Shown in pieces: positions 16,038 to 25,783 of a DNA stretch of 64,000 nucleotides (position 1 is its first letter; each line of letters opens with the position of its first letter). The notes beneath the pieces are model-generated. The model had not been told where the DNA came from. It saw only the letters and a program-made list of their open reading frames with translations, and ran no database searches. The position numbers and the translations under genes are program-made. Source of the stretch: Anaerolineaceae bacterium (GTDB lineage Bacteria > Chloroflexota > Anaerolineae > Aggregatilineales > Phototrophicaceae); NCBI GenBank assembly GCA_026708325.1, contig JAPOVC010000014.1, forward strand, positions 248,001 to 312,000, given 5' to 3'.

Positions 16038-17258
16038 ATGGTACAAAATATCAACGCGGAGATTGTGAGCATCGGCACCGAATTGCTCCTCGGTGAAATC
16101 ACTGACACCAATTCCGCCTACATTGCCCGGAAGTTGCGGGACATCGGTGTCAGTGTGTACCGCATGACCACTCTGGGCGACAACCAGGGGCGGATCACGG
16201 GGGAGATTCGCCAGGCCATGTTGCGAGCCGACGTCGTGATAACAACCGGCGGGCTGGGCCCTACGGTGGACGACATGACCCGCCAGGCCGTCGCGGCCGC
16301 CACCGGCCGCGATCTCGTGTTCCACCAGTTCCTGCTGGATGATATCGCCGCCCGTTTCGCCGGCTTTCGTTCAAACATGACGGAGAACAACCGGCAACAG
16401 GCATGGTTGCCGCGCGATGCGCTGCTGCTGGAGAACGCTGTGGGCACCGCGCCCTGCTTCCTTGTAGAACATGAAGGCAGCGTGATCATCAGCCTCCCTG
16501 GCGTTCCGCGCGAGATGCGTTTTGTGCTGGCGACCCATGTGTTGCCCTGGTTGCAGAAGCGCTATCACCTGGGGGTTATTCGCGCACACGTCCTGCGGGC
16601 AGCCGGCATCGGCGAAAGCGCGCTGGACGATCTGATAGGCGTGGATTTGCTGGCAGCGCGCAACCCAACGGTGGGCCTGGCGGCGCACAGCGGCGTGGTA
16701 GACATGCGCGTCACCGCGAGAGCCGAGAACGAATCCAGGGCCGATGCGCTTATTAGGGAGGTGGCGGAAGAATTGTACAGGCGTGCGGGGGCGTGGATTT
16801 TCGGCACGGACGACGACACGATAGAGGCCGCGCTCATAACCCGTCTGCGCCAGGGCGGCCACAGCCTGGCGTTGAGCGAGACGGGCATCGGCCACGCGCT
16901 GGTCGACCGGCTGGGTCAGGTTGCCGGATACAAAGGCGTGTTGCGCCACGCCGAGGCCCACGACACTCTCGACACCTTGCCAGGGGGCGACGAAAGTCTG
17001 CGTGAACTGGCCAGCAATTACGCGGCTACACTGGCCCGGCAGCATGGCAGCGATGTCGCCATCGTGGTCATCAGTGACCCGGAACGCCTTGAAGACCAGG
17101 CGGACCGGGACGTCGGCACGGCCGTAGCTGTCAGTGTGGAAGGCCAGTTGGCATCGCGGGTTTACGGTTTCGGGCCGCGTTCACGCGAGGCGCGGCTGTG
17201 GACCGGCACCTGGAGCATGGCGCAGGCCTGGCGAATGCTGGGCGAAACAAGAGTATGA
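16038..17258 (+). CDS. cinA: CinA-like competence/damage-inducible protein (divergent C-terminal domain)
   Basis: The N-terminal half (residues 1-170) is a molybdopterin-binding-like fold typical of CinA, with IGTELLLGEITDTNS near 10, TTGGLGPTVDDMTR near 70 and the SLPGVPREM motif near 155. CinA proteins act as ADP-ribose pyrophosphatase and/or NMN deamidase. The C-terminal domain (about 250-406) is strongly diverged. The usual ESCTGG deamidase motif appears as LSETGIG, keeping Ser and Thr-Gly but losing Cys and the second Gly. Deamidase activity is therefore doubtful. Start ATG at 16038 follows CGGGGA. The stop overlaps the following PyrE-like gene (ATGA). Confidence 0.85.
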   Translation: MVQNINAEIVSIGTELLLGEITDTNSAYIARKLRDIGVSVYRMTTLGDNQGRITGEIRQAMLRADVVITTGGLGPTVDDMTRQAVAAATGRDLVFHQFLLDDIAARFAGFRSNMTENNRQQAWLPRDALLLENAVGTAPCFLVEHEGSVIISLPGVPREMRFVLATHVLPWLQKRYHLGVIRAHVLRAAGIGESALDDLIGVDLLAARNPTVGLAAHSGVVDMRVTARAENESRADALIREVAEELYRRAGAWIFGTDDDTIEAALITRLRQGGHSLALSETGIGHALVDRLGQVAGYKGVLRHAEAHDTLDTLPGGDESLRELASNYAATLARQHGSDVAIVVISDPERLEDQADRDVGTAVAVSVEGQLASRVYGFGPRSREARLWTGTWSMAQAWRMLGETRV

Positions 17259-17800
17259 CGTCGATCGGCCGCGAACTGACGGATTGCGGGCTGCTCCAGT
17301 TTGGGCTGATCGGAAGAGACCCCTGGCGACTGCACATCGACCTGTTGCCGTCCTATCCGGAATTGCTGCACAAACTGGCAACTCTCGCGGAAGCCTGCGT
17401 CGAAGGCGTTGACCGCCTGCTGGCTGCAAACGGCGCCATGGCATGGGGCAGCGCGCTTGCCTTGCGCCGAGGCATTCCACTGGTATACTGCCGCGGCGAC
17501 GAACTGGTGGGCGCCTATGACATTGGGCATCCCACACTTTTACTGGCCAGTGGTCAGGAAACGGATGCTGAATTGCTCGCGCTTGTGGAAAGGGCCGCTC
17601 GCGTGGGTCTCCAGGTCTGCGTCATGGTTGCGCTGCTGGACTCAGGTCGCGACTGTCTCGCCCAGGTCCCTGTGCATTCGCTGGTCAATCTCGAATACCT
17701 GGTGCAGCAACGAGTGTCCGAAGGTACTTTGCCGGCGGGTCAGGGCCGGCTGATCAAACGCTGGTTGCTCAATCGTCGTCAAGGCTCAACAGGGCCATAA
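17255..17800 (+). CDS. Degenerate orotate phosphoribosyltransferase-like protein
   Basis: The 181-residue product has the overall pattern of a PyrE-type phosphoribosyltransferase: LTDCGLLQFG at the start, a central WGSALALRRGIPLVYCRG element (matching the usual A-x-x-x-x-PxxYxR region) and a C-terminal PVHSLVNLEYLVQ. The PRPP-binding loop, normally a hydrophobic run followed by two acidic residues and T-x-G, is replaced by TLLLASGQETDAE. The acidic pair is gone, so catalysis is unlikely. It may be a regulatory or ligand-binding derivative. It is translationally coupled to the cinA-like gene, and its last 32 bases overlap the convergent lepA. Confidence 0.65.
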   Translation: MTSIGRELTDCGLLQFGLIGRDPWRLHIDLLPSYPELLHKLATLAEACVEGVDRLLAANGAMAWGSALALRRGIPLVYCRGDELVGAYDIGHPTLLLASGQETDAELLALVERAARVGLQVCVMVALLDSGRDCLAQVPVHSLVNLEYLVQQRVSEGTLPAGQGRLIKRWLLNRRQGSTGP

Positions 17801-19571
17801 AGGCCTCCTGGGGCAATTCCACCTGCCCCACCATTTTCATGCGCTTCTTGCCCTTTTTCTGGCGCTCCAGCAGCTTGCGCTTGCGCGTGACGTCCCCGCC
17901 GTAACACTTTGCGAGCACATCCTTGCGCAGGGCCTTGACATTGGCGCGCGAGATGATGCGCTTGCCACTGGCCGCCTGGATAGGCACCGTGAACATCTGG
18001 CGCGGAATCAGCCGCTTTAGCTTGCTCACCAGTTGCTGACCCTTGTGATACGCGTCCTCGCGGTGAACGATCAGGGCCAGGGCATCAACCGGCTCGCCGT
18101 TGACGAGAATCTCGAGACGAACCAGGTCGCCGGCCCGGTAGTCGTCAAACTGGTAGTCGAGGCTGCCGTAGCCGCGTGACACGCTCTTCAGACGATCATA
18201 GAAGTCGATAATGATCTCATTGAGCGGGATGCGAAAGTGCAGGATCACCCGACTGCTGTCCAGAAACTCGGTTGTCTCGTATTCGGCGCGTTTGCGAATA
18301 CAAAGCTCCATGATGGCGCCGATGAATTCACCTGGCGTGTAGACCTGGATTTTCATCCAGGGTTCGCGAACCTCGGCAATGGTGCTTTCATCCGGCAAGC
18401 GGGCCGGACTGTCGACACGCAATTCCCCTCCATTCAGCAGTGAAACTTCGTATTCCACGCCCGGCGCCGTCGCCAGAATATCGATGTCATATTCGCGCTC
18501 CAGCCTTTCCTGCACGATTTCCATGTGAAACAGGCCCAGGAAGCCCACGCGAAAGCCAAAGTTAAGTGCCTGCGAAGTTTCGGGCTCGAAGCTCAGGGAC
18601 GCATCATTCAATTGCAGTTTTTCGAGCGCGTCACGCAAGTCGCCGTAGTCTTCATTGTTGACGGGATAAATGCCGGCGAAAACCATGGGTTTTGCCAACT
18701 GGTAGCCGGGCAGGGGCTCCGGCGCAGCCTGTGGCGCGGAGGTAATGGTGTCTCCAACCCGGCATTCCTTGACTGTCTTGAAGCCCGTCGCGATGTAGCC
18801 GACTTCACCGGCTGAGAGGCCGTCCCGGATCTGCATGGTGGGGCTGAATATGCCGATTTCGACCGGCTGAAAGCGCGAGCCGGTGGACATCAACTGGAGC
18901 ATTGCCCTATTGTCCAGCCGCCCGTCAACGATGCGCACGTAGGCGACCACGCCCTTGTAGGGATCATAATGTGAATCGAAGACCAGGGCGCGCAGCGGGG
19001 CGTCCGGTAAACCGTCCGGGGGCGGTATTTCGACAATCGCCTTTTCCAGCAATTCGCGGACGCCCGTCCCGCGCTTGGCCGAAATGCGGAGCATGTCTTC
19101 AGCTGGAGTGCCAAGCAAGTCTTCCAGCTCTTGCGCCACGTTGTCGGGGCGCGCCGCCGGCAGGTCTACCTTGTTGATGACGGCCAGAATCTCCAGGTCC
19201 TGCTCCAGGGCGAGGTAAACGTTGGAAAGCGTTTGCGCCTCAATGCCCTGGCTGGCATCCACGACCAGCAGGACGCCCTCACAGGCCTGAAGAGCACGAC
19301 TGACCTCATAACCAAAGTCAACGTGTCCGGGAGTATCGATCAGGTTGATCAAATAGTCCTGACCGTCACTTGAGCGAAAGTCCATGCGAACGGCGGAGGC
19401 CTTGATGGTCACGCCGCGTTCGCGCTCCAGGTCCATGGTGTCCAGCAGCTGTTCCTGCATGTCGCGTTCGGCGACAGTGTCGGTGAGCTGCATCAGCCGG
19501 TCGGCCAGCGTACTCTTGCCGTGGTCGACGTGAGCTATGATGCAGAAATTACGAATGCGTTCCGGATTCAC
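17769..19571 (-). CDS. lepA: Elongation factor 4 (LepA)
   Basis: LepA/EF4 is a translational GTPase that acts on ribosomes during initiation or stalled elongation. The 600-residue protein is of normal family length. It has the G1 loop AHVDHGKSTLADRL near residue 14, G3 DTPGHVDF near 80, G4 NKVDLP near 133, and the LepA-specific C-terminal domain ending in KGKKRMKMVGQVELPQEAF. The start is GTG at 19571 (MNPERIRNF) with a GGTG-type ribosome site. A TATACT -10 box sharing 14 bases with the mutL promoter lies just upstream. Confidence 0.97.
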   Translation of the reverse strand: MNPERIRNFCIIAHVDHGKSTLADRLMQLTDTVAERDMQEQLLDTMDLERERGVTIKASAVRMDFRSSDGQDYLINLIDTPGHVDFGYEVSRALQACEGVLLVVDASQGIEAQTLSNVYLALEQDLEILAVINKVDLPAARPDNVAQELEDLLGTPAEDMLRISAKRGTGVRELLEKAIVEIPPPDGLPDAPLRALVFDSHYDPYKGVVAYVRIVDGRLDNRAMLQLMSTGSRFQPVEIGIFSPTMQIRDGLSAGEVGYIATGFKTVKECRVGDTITSAPQAAPEPLPGYQLAKPMVFAGIYPVNNEDYGDLRDALEKLQLNDASLSFEPETSQALNFGFRVGFLGLFHMEIVQERLEREYDIDILATAPGVEYEVSLLNGGELRVDSPARLPDESTIAEVREPWMKIQVYTPGEFIGAIMELCIRKRAEYETTEFLDSSRVILHFRIPLNEIIIDFYDRLKSVSRGYGSLDYQFDDYRAGDLVRLEILVNGEPVDALALIVHREDAYHKGQQLVSKLKRLIPRQMFTVPIQAASGKRIISRANVKALRKDVLAKCYGGDVTRKRKLLERQKKGKKRMKMVGQVELPQEAFMALLSLDDD

Positions 19572-19598
19572 GTGAATTCACCGCCAGTCATTGCGGCC

Positions 19599-19604
19599 AG
19601 TATA
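19599..19604 (-). promoter_or_regulatory. -10 box of lepA
   Basis: Minus-strand TATACTGGCCGCAA, identical over 14 bases to the mutL promoter region. It lies about 28 bases ahead of the lepA GTG; no strong -35 is visible. Confidence 0.5.
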
Positions 19605-19633
19605 GGCGACACCCTCGACGTCGGGTATGCTGA

Positions 19634-20419
19634 CTACAAGACTGAATCAACCAGCTTGTCAGGATCTTCCCCTTGCTGGCCCTCCCCGCTGGGGGACGAT
19701 TTCAGCCAACAGAGAAACTCGGCGTTGCCGGCCGGACCCAACAGGGGTGAACGCAAAAGTCCGGCGATGCAGAGTCCTTCATCCCGCGCCGAAGCCAGCA
19801 CCTGAAGCAACACCTGCCGGTGCACCTGCGGGTCTCGCACGACGCCGCCCTTGCCAACGGCCTGCCTGCCCGCTTCGAACTGGGGTTTGACCAGGGCCAC
19901 TACGTTGGCTGGCGTTTTCAGCCATTTTCGAATGACGGGCAATATCATTCGCAGGGAAATGAAGGAGACGTCGATGACCACGATGTCGACCGGTTCCGGC
20001 AAATGCGGTACGTGTCGCACGTTGCTTCGTTCCATCACGACGACGCGACTGTCCCGGCGCAGCGTCCAGTCCAGTTGTCCGTAGCCGACGTCGATCGCAT
20101 AGACCCTGGCGGCGCCATGTTGCAGCAGACAATCGGTGAATCCGCCGGTACTGGCGCCCACGTCTGCGCAAACGGAACCCGCAATCCCCGGTCGAAACGC
20201 CTCCACGGCCGCTGCCAGTTTGTCGCCGCCCCGGCTGACGTAGCGCGGTTTCGCCTTGAGTTCGAGCGTGGCTGTCGTGGCTACTCGCGTACCGGCCTTG
20301 TCAATCCTTCGTCCGTCCACCAGGACTTCGCCGGCCATGATCATCGCGCGGGCGCGGGAACGGCTGTCAACAAGCCCTCGTTGGGCGAGCAGAACGTCCA
20401 GGCGTTCATGTCCGGCCAT
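19634..20419 (-). CDS. tlyA: TlyA family S4/FtsJ rRNA methyltransferase
   Basis: TlyA-type proteins 2'-O-methylate ribosomal RNA. The 261-residue product has an N-terminal S4 RNA-binding domain ([20 protein letters not shown] near residue 5) and an FtsJ-like methyltransferase domain. The SAM-binding motif [15 protein letters not shown] lies near 88, and acidic and Lys residues typical of the family ([20 protein letters not shown]) follow. ATG at 20419 overlaps the upstream protease-like gene by one base (TGATG); TTG at 20422 would add one residue. Neighbouring genes have no rRNA link, so the cluster looks like a mixed operon. Confidence 0.92.
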   Translation of the reverse strand: MAGHERLDVLLAQRGLVDSRSRARAMIMAGEVLVDGRRIDKAGTRVATTATLELKAKPRYVSRGGDKLAAAVEAFRPGIAGSVCADVGASTGGFTDCLLQHGAARVYAIDVGYGQLDWTLRRDSRVVVMERSNVRHVPHLPEPVDIVVIDVSFISLRMILPVIRKWLKTPANVVALVKPQFEAGRQAVGKGGVVRDPQVHRQVLLQVLASARDEGLCIAGLLRSPLLGPAGNAEFLCWLKSSPSGEGQQGEDPDKLVDSVL

Positions 20420-22647
20420 CAACTGTCCCGGGTCATGGGAATGAGCAGTTCAATTGGGTCTGGCGCTTCATCCCCAAACTGATAGGAATCGGCTGCGAGG
20501 GGCAGCCAGCCCTCCGCCTGCACCAGGATGCTGTAAGGGGTGTTTCGCTGCAACAGGCGCTGGACCTCGAAGTTACCGTTCTGGTCACTTCGGGCGGTTG
20601 CGAAAATCTGCTCTTCGCGCCACTCAAAGTCTGCAATGGAATAGTCTTCTGTCAGCAGAATCAGTTGTATCCCTTCCAGCCCGTCTCCACTTTGGCTGTC
20701 AACAACGCGCCCGCGCAGGCGCAGACCTTCGGCGCTGGCAAGCCGGTCCACAAACAGTCGGCCAATGCCAACCTGCACCTCGGCGGAATCCAGCAAGACG
20801 TTGTTGATGAGCAGTTGCATTTCCCAGGTGCCGTCCGGGATCGGTCCGGCACTGCCTGTCTGGATGACAAAGTCCTGACCTGCGGAAGGGGCAGACCAGA
20901 GGAGATGGCGGTCGAAGAAGGGTTCATCATCCACGAGCAGCCGCAATTGCCACGGGGTCCCTGCTGCGATCTGCTGCCAGTCAAAGCGGGCGGTCAGGGT
21001 CTCAACGCCAGCCACCGACCCCCGGGAAGCGCCGGACATTCCATTGCCTGACCCGGCGCCGCCGGTGGTGAATCGCGAATTGCTGAAAATTTGCGGCAGG
21101 ATGCCCTGCTGGGCCCCTGCGATGATGAAATCCGACGTGGCCGCCAGTTTGCCTTCGATGTACAACTCCACGCGCCAGTTGCCGGGAGGCAGTCCCCCAG
21201 GCTCCTCTATCTGAATGGTCTTGGCTCCGCTTTCACCATCCTGTTCCGACCACGGGTCTTCAGTCCGTGCAACTTCGAAGCCATTGAAATACCAGACCGC
21301 AGTCCAGACCAGCCCGGCACGCATGTTTCGATAGATGAACCTTGCGTTGGCGATGTTGCCAGAAGGCAAAACAAAGCCATTGCCAAGCGGTGTGCCTCGT
21401 CTGTCCACAATTCCAAAGACCAGATCGCTGAAGACCGGAACGGGGTCTGCGCCTCCACCGATGACCAGGCGGGCGCTGCCGGCGGCCCGGCCATCAATGA
21501 ACATCGAAAAGTCATAGACACCATTGGGCCAGGGCTGGACGTTGCTGCCGATATGCCACATCCCGCCATGCTTTCCACGCCAACGGGCGGGAGCGAGGCT
21601 GAATCCAGGTTCCAGAATGCCGTCTCGCGTTACGCGAAGCTCGACAACGGACTCGACAGACATGTTTTCATAATCGAAAAACAGATACAGGCCGTTGCTG
21701 CCGGCCGGCAAACGACCCACGACGGTGTTGGGCATGCCGGCCTCGTTCACTGCCGACGCGAAAAACAGGCGCTTCAACCGGGGTTCTCTTTCTGACCCCG
21801 GCGCAACGCCTGCAACGACAGGCAGGCTTACGTCCAGCCCAAGGGAAGCTGCGCGCAGTAGCGGCAGGGCATGGTCGACCGGCCGCAAGGTATTGATGGC
21901 GTCTCCACGCGGCAGGCACCGGTCTTCGCGGTTCAGAAGACCGTCACGATTGCTGTCCTGCAAGGAAGTGCAGGCACTTCCCGTGCCACCGGGCAGGCGG
22001 GGAACTGTTGTGGGAATGCCCACCAGTTGACCGGACCGGTTGTACGCGCCACCGCCAGTCAGCGTACCTGGGAAGTCTCCGTGCAGATGGATCCAGAAGG
22101 GGTCTCTGTCTCCGGGCTCCTGCGTGAATCCGACAATTGTTCCCTGGCGCAGGGTGACAGGATCGTCTCCGACATCCGGAAAACCGGCGACGGTCAGAGT
22201 GTCATCCAGAGCCAGAGCCGTGGATTCTCCAGGCTCGACAAAGGGCAGGGACAGGCTCCCCGGTTCCAGCAGGCGGCCGTCCAGTTGCCGGTCGATGCGT
22301 AGCAGGGCCAGGTCGAGGCCTTCGTCCAGCTGCGCAATTCCGGCGCGGAAGCGCGGTACGGGAGCCTGGTCCGACTGGACCGTGAAGGCGACGAAAAGTG
22401 CATCGCCGGGGCAGACGGCGTTGGGGCGGGCAAAGTGGGCGTTGGTCAGTATCAGACCGCTACGATCAACAAGCGTACCCGACCCCGTGCAGGTAATGAC
22501 CGGTGTACCCCCTTCAAGTTGCACCTGCATGAGATACACCGTTGCCTGTCGAATCCGTTCCGCGATCGCAGTCTGCTGGGCGCCGAGCAGTTTCGCACCA
22601 ACCAGCAAGGCGAAACCGGAAAGTAGAATGACAAGGAGCTTGCGCAT
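20419..22647 (-). CDS. Secreted trypsin-like serine protease homologue with Thr at the nucleophile position
   Basis: The 742-residue exported protein has a signal peptide (about 1-23) and an HtrA/trypsin-like domain over about residues 28-215. The His is in LILTNAHF and the Asp in LDLALLRID. The expected G-N-S-G-G loop reads [10 protein letters not shown] (about 195-204), placing Thr where the serine nucleophile normally stands. Downstream are several beta-rich repeat-like modules and a carboxypeptidase-regulatory-like domain near the C terminus ([17 protein letters not shown], about 650). It is either an inactive, binding-only homologue or a Thr-nucleophile variant. It forms a tight cluster with two membrane proteins and tlyA. 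ATG at 22647 overlaps the upstream stop by one base. Confidence 0.75.
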   Translation of the reverse strand: MRKLLVILLSGFALLVGAKLLGAQQTAIAERIRQATVYLMQVQLEGGTPVITCTGSGTLVDRSGLILTNAHFARPNAVCPGDALFVAFTVQSDQAPVPRFRAGIAQLDEGLDLALLRIDRQLDGRLLEPGSLSLPFVEPGESTALALDDTLTVAGFPDVGDDPVTLRQGTIVGFTQEPGDRDPFWIHLHGDFPGTLTGGGAYNRSGQLVGIPTTVPRLPGGTGSACTSLQDSNRDGLLNREDRCLPRGDAINTLRPVDHALPLLRAASLGLDVSLPVVAGVAPGSEREPRLKRLFFASAVNEAGMPNTVVGRLPAGSNGLYLFFDYENMSVESVVELRVTRDGILEPGFSLAPARWRGKHGGMWHIGSNVQPWPNGVYDFSMFIDGRAAGSARLVIGGGADPVPVFSDLVFGIVDRRGTPLGNGFVLPSGNIANARFIYRNMRAGLVWTAVWYFNGFEVARTEDPWSEQDGESGAKTIQIEEPGGLPPGNWRVELYIEGKLAATSDFIIAGAQQGILPQIFSNSRFTTGGAGSGNGMSGASRGSVAGVETLTARFDWQQIAAGTPWQLRLLVDDEPFFDRHLLWSAPSAGQDFVIQTGSAGPIPDGTWEMQLLINNVLLDSAEVQVGIGRLFVDRLASAEGLRLRGRVVDSQSGDGLEGIQLILLTEDYSIADFEWREEQIFATARSDQNGNFEVQRLLQRNTPYSILVQAEGWLPLAADSYQFGDEAPDPIELLIPMTRDS

Positions 22648-23249
22648 CAAAAGTCCAGGCTTTGCATGAAACGATTTAGGTGCTGCAGTTCACGACCGAA
22701 GTTTTCGGCGCTGGCGCGATAAGTGATGACAAGCGCCTGATCCCGTTCAAATACCAGCACGTCCAACCCTTCAACAATGACCGGCCTGCTGCCCAAAAAG
22801 GGATTCTCGGCCGTCGTGACATAAGTATAGGACAAGGCGCTGGTCTCGATGCCGTCCGGCAAAAGGTAGCTTTGGGCGTTGCCGACACTGTAGGCGGCCA
22901 GGGTCTGTGAGCGTTGCAGGGTGAGGGCGTCAAAAATGTTCCGCGGAGCGCTGTCGCTTCCCACGGGAAACAGGGAGACCTGCAGGGTAGTGGGGAAATC
23001 CGGTGCGGCCGTGTCCCGGATACGAAAGACAAAATCGCTGCCGGCTTCCTCAAGCAACCAGTCAGGCGGGAAATTTGCGTTGATGCCGGCCTGCAGGTTG
23101 CTGTAGCGAATGGTGGCGCCCAACACCTGGTCTCGCAGAAACAGGCTGAAAAAGAGGCCCACCAGACCAAGCAGCACCACGAGCAGGTTGGCCCATCGCT
23201 GGCGTGGGCCGGGGGGCCTGACGACGGGGAAACGCTCAGGAAGCGCCAT
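22647..23249 (-). CDS. Single-pass membrane protein with extracytoplasmic beta domain, unknown function
   Basis: The 200-residue product has a Pro-rich N terminus, one membrane helix (about 19-38) and an outward domain of about 160 residues. The pattern (FPPDWLLEE, FRIRDTAA, LQVSLFPVG, ALVITYRASAENF) resembles PsbP/LpqN-like small lipoprotein folds, but I do not recognise the family with confidence. The start ATG at 23249 lies inside the end of the preceding membrane-protein gene (overlap 23236-23249). The stop overlaps the start of the protease-like gene, so the three are translationally coupled and may work together at the cell surface. Confidence 0.65.
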   Translation of the reverse strand: MALPERFPVVRPPGPRQRWANLLVVLLGLVGLFFSLFLRDQVLGATIRYSNLQAGINANFPPDWLLEEAGSDFVFRIRDTAAPDFPTTLQVSLFPVGSDSAPRNIFDALTLQRSQTLAAYSVGNAQSYLLPDGIETSALSYTYVTTAENPFLGSRPVIVEGLDVLVFERDQALVITYRASAENFGRELQHLNRFMQSLDF

Positions 23250-24129
23250 CGCTGTCAGGGGCGGGCGCCGAGCCCGCGCCGGCATTTGCGGAAAGGAAGC
23301 GGAAGACCACCAGCACTGCCAGCAGAAGCCCCAGGGAATAGAAACTGCCAAACAGCGGGCGAGTGTCGGATACCGGTTGCAGGGAACTGAGACTGGCATT
23401 TCCCAACCCCGAGACCAGTGGAATGGCGCTGCCAGACACAAAAGCAGCCAGGGCAGTCGCCAACATCGGCATGGGCAGAAACAGTTCCCGGCGAAAGTAG
23501 AGTTCCGCCAGCGCATAGGAAACAATGATGGCCACACAATTCAGTGCCGCCGTTTGATTGAATACATGGACTGCCAGGGCACTGGCCGTCGGCCCCGTGT
23601 TAAGGGCGAAATCAATGACGGTGACCAGGACATACCCGGTTGCAGCGGCGCGGCAGCAAACAAGCAAATCGAGCCGTTCCGTCAATTCCCTTCGGGGGAC
23701 GGCGAATCGAACGACAAACCAGACGGCCAGCGCCTGTGTGAGCCCGGCGGTCAGACTGTAGCCAAGGATGCGAGTGACGGCGTCCGCAAGGGGAAGCCAG
23801 CGATGAACTTCAAAGAGATTCTTTATCAGCGGCAGGCACAGGGCATTGCAAAGCAGCCCGGTTATGACGGCGCAACCTGTCGCGGCGAAGCGCAACCGGC
23901 TTTGGTAACCACCTCGCCACCAGCTGTTGAGCAGCCAAAACAGGGCCGGCAGCAGGGCAATGAGCAGATTGCCGGGTGCGCGCAAGGCCGTCGGCAGGGA
24001 AACGGCGAGCCCCTCCAGAACAAGGGCCAACATGAACAGAAGGCCGCATTCCAGCATGATTGCATCCCAGACTCTTTGCGGGGAAGCAATGCCGGTGCCT
24101 GTTTCAGGTCGCGGCTCAAGGAAGGCCAT
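23236..24129 (-). CDS. Polytopic integral membrane protein, unknown function
   Basis: The 297-residue product has about eight hydrophobic segments, including AIMLECGLLFMLALVLEGLA near 24-43, LLIALLPALFWLLNSWW near 57 and a last helix near 265-283. It ends in an Ala/Ser-rich acidic tail. I do not recognise a family. The His and acidic residues inside helices (EVHRWLPLADAV near 106) are not enough to call it a protease. It heads the minus-strand cluster with the single-pass protein, the Thr-variant protease homologue and tlyA. It is divergent to the peptide-binding lipoprotein gene, with only about 35 bases between starts. Confidence 0.65.
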   Translation of the reverse strand: MAFLEPRPETGTGIASPQRVWDAIMLECGLLFMLALVLEGLAVSLPTALRAPGNLLIALLPALFWLLNSWWRGGYQSRLRFAATGCAVITGLLCNALCLPLIKNLFEVHRWLPLADAVTRILGYSLTAGLTQALAVWFVVRFAVPRRELTERLDLLVCCRAAATGYVLVTVIDFALNTGPTASALAVHVFNQTAALNCVAIIVSYALAELYFRRELFLPMPMLATALAAFVSGSAIPLVSGLGNASLSSLQPVSDTRPLFGSFYSLGLLLAVLVVFRFLSANAGAGSAPAPDSDGAS

Positions 24130-24163
24130 TGGCGCAGGTTAGTTGGATTACTATAGTCAGGTC

Positions 24164-25783
24164 ATGACTTTGGAGACCAGTTTACCCGAAACTCTACGGC
24201 TGGTCGCCGTCTGTCTGCTGGCGGCTCTATTGGCTACAGCCTGTTCCCTTGCCGATGAAGCCGACATCGATGGACTGCAGACCGTCGCAGTCTACGGCCT
24301 GAACAGGCAGCCGGCAGGTTTCGATCCACACAGGCATCGAGACCCCGTCACTGCGGTGGTTGCGCGTCAGGTCTACGACACCTTGTTGCACCGCCATCCC
24401 CTGTCCAGAGAGTTCGTTCCCGGGTTGGCGCGAGAGTGGTCACTTTCCCGGGATGGCCGGATTCTCAATCTGCAATTGCGCGACGATGTCCGCTTTCACG
24501 ATGGCAGTCGGATGGATGCTGCCGCGGTTGTCTCCAGTCTTGACCGCATTGTGGCGTCCGACAGCGAGGATTCGCAACTCGGGGCGCTCAGGGAACGTTA
24601 TATTGGAACGGAAATCGTTGACAACTTTCGCGTCAACGTCGTTTTGTCGCAGCCCTGGACCCCGCTGCTGGACGCCCTGACCCAACCAGGTTACGCCATA
24701 GTCAGCCCCGCAGCCCTCGCCAGGTGGTCCGATGCAAGATACCAGTTCTATCAGGTTGGCAGCGGCCCCTTCAGATTTGTGAATTACATACCGGGAGAAC
24801 GCGTCGTGCTTGCGCGAAATCCGGACTATTCCTGGGGCCCGGATTTCCTCGTTCTTCCCGACAGGGGCGTTGTCGACACCGTCGAATTTCGCTTCCTTGA
24901 CGACGCGAAATCAAGGGACAGCGCCCTGCAGTCTGGTGACATCGACCTGCTGGATGGCCTGCTCCCGTCAGAATTGCGGGCAAGCGAGGCAGCCGGCATG
25001 CGCACGGAACTGGTCCCCGTGCCGGGTCAACCATTGATGTTTCACTTCAATACAGCCCGTTTTCCAACCAGTTTGCGCGGCTTGCGGCAGGCCTTGATTT
25101 TCATGACCAACCGCGCCGCGATCGCCAACGTCGGAGGGCAGCCGGTTGCCCCGGTTGGCTGGGGTCCATTGTCAGAAAGCACGCTTTACTTTTACGGCAA
25201 TCTGCGAGGTCTTTATGCCCTGGATCGTCAGTTGGCGCATGACTTGCTGGAACAATCCGGAATCGGCGATTCGGACGGCGACGGCTGGCTGGACGTAGAG
25301 GGGATTCCACTGCAACTGGATATTCTGGTAACGCCAGCGGACGCTGTCCCGCAGGCAGCCGACCTGCTCGTCGCCCAGTGGCGCGACAGCGGAATCCGCA
25401 GCAGCCTGCGTCCCGTGCCAACCCGTGCTGCCCTGCGGGAACTGGTTCGACAAAATGACTATCACCTTGTCGCGAGCGCGCACCAGGGTTTCGACCCCGC
25501 CTGGCTGGGGGAATACTTCGGCAGCGCTGGCGCTTCCAACTGGAGCCGGTTTCAGGATGATGAGTTGAACGATCTTTTGCGCGAAGCCCTGGCGAATGCC
25601 GATTCGCGCGCGCGCTTCAGCATGTATGCGCGTATACAGCAAATCATTATGGACCGGGCAATTGTCTTGCCACTGCGGGATCAGGTCAACATCGTCGCCG
25701 TGGCGCCAGGACTCGACGGCCTGCTATGGGACACTTCCGGACTGATTCCCTGGCTTCACAATTTGCATTTCCTCAATTCGTAG
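24164..25783 (+). CDS. Family 5 ABC transporter substrate-binding lipoprotein
   Basis: A peptide/nickel-type (DppA/OppA) solute-binding protein of 539 residues. The signal peptide ends in the lipobox LLATAC near residue 27. The SBP_bac_5 pattern follows: YDTLLHRHP near 70, FVPGLAREWSLSRDGRILNLQLRDDVRFHDG cut here as a longer stretch beginning near 85, and VVLARNPDYSWGPD near 210. No permease or ATPase genes adjoin it, so it is an orphan binding protein whose ligand (peptide, oligosaccharide or other) is unknown. ATG at 24164 is preferred over TTG at 24143, because it gives a normal signal peptide and has AGG upstream. Its last 11 bases overlap the convergent mevalonate kinase gene. Confidence 0.87.
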   Translation: MTLETSLPETLRLVAVCLLAALLATACSLADEADIDGLQTVAVYGLNRQPAGFDPHRHRDPVTAVVARQVYDTLLHRHPLSREFVPGLAREWSLSRDGRILNLQLRDDVRFHDGSRMDAAAVVSSLDRIVASDSEDSQLGALRERYIGTEIVDNFRVNVVLSQPWTPLLDALTQPGYAIVSPAALARWSDARYQFYQVGSGPFRFVNYIPGERVVLARNPDYSWGPDFLVLPDRGVVDTVEFRFLDDAKSRDSALQSGDIDLLDGLLPSELRASEAAGMRTELVPVPGQPLMFHFNTARFPTSLRGLRQALIFMTNRAAIANVGGQPVAPVGWGPLSESTLYFYGNLRGLYALDRQLAHDLLEQSGIGDSDGDGWLDVEGIPLQLDILVTPADAVPQAADLLVAQWRDSGIRSSLRPVPTRAALRELVRQNDYHLVASAHQGFDPAWLGEYFGSAGASNWSRFQDDELNDLLREALANADSRARFSMYARIQQIIMDRAIVLPLRDQVNIVAVAPGLDGLLWDTSGLIPWLHNLHFLNS

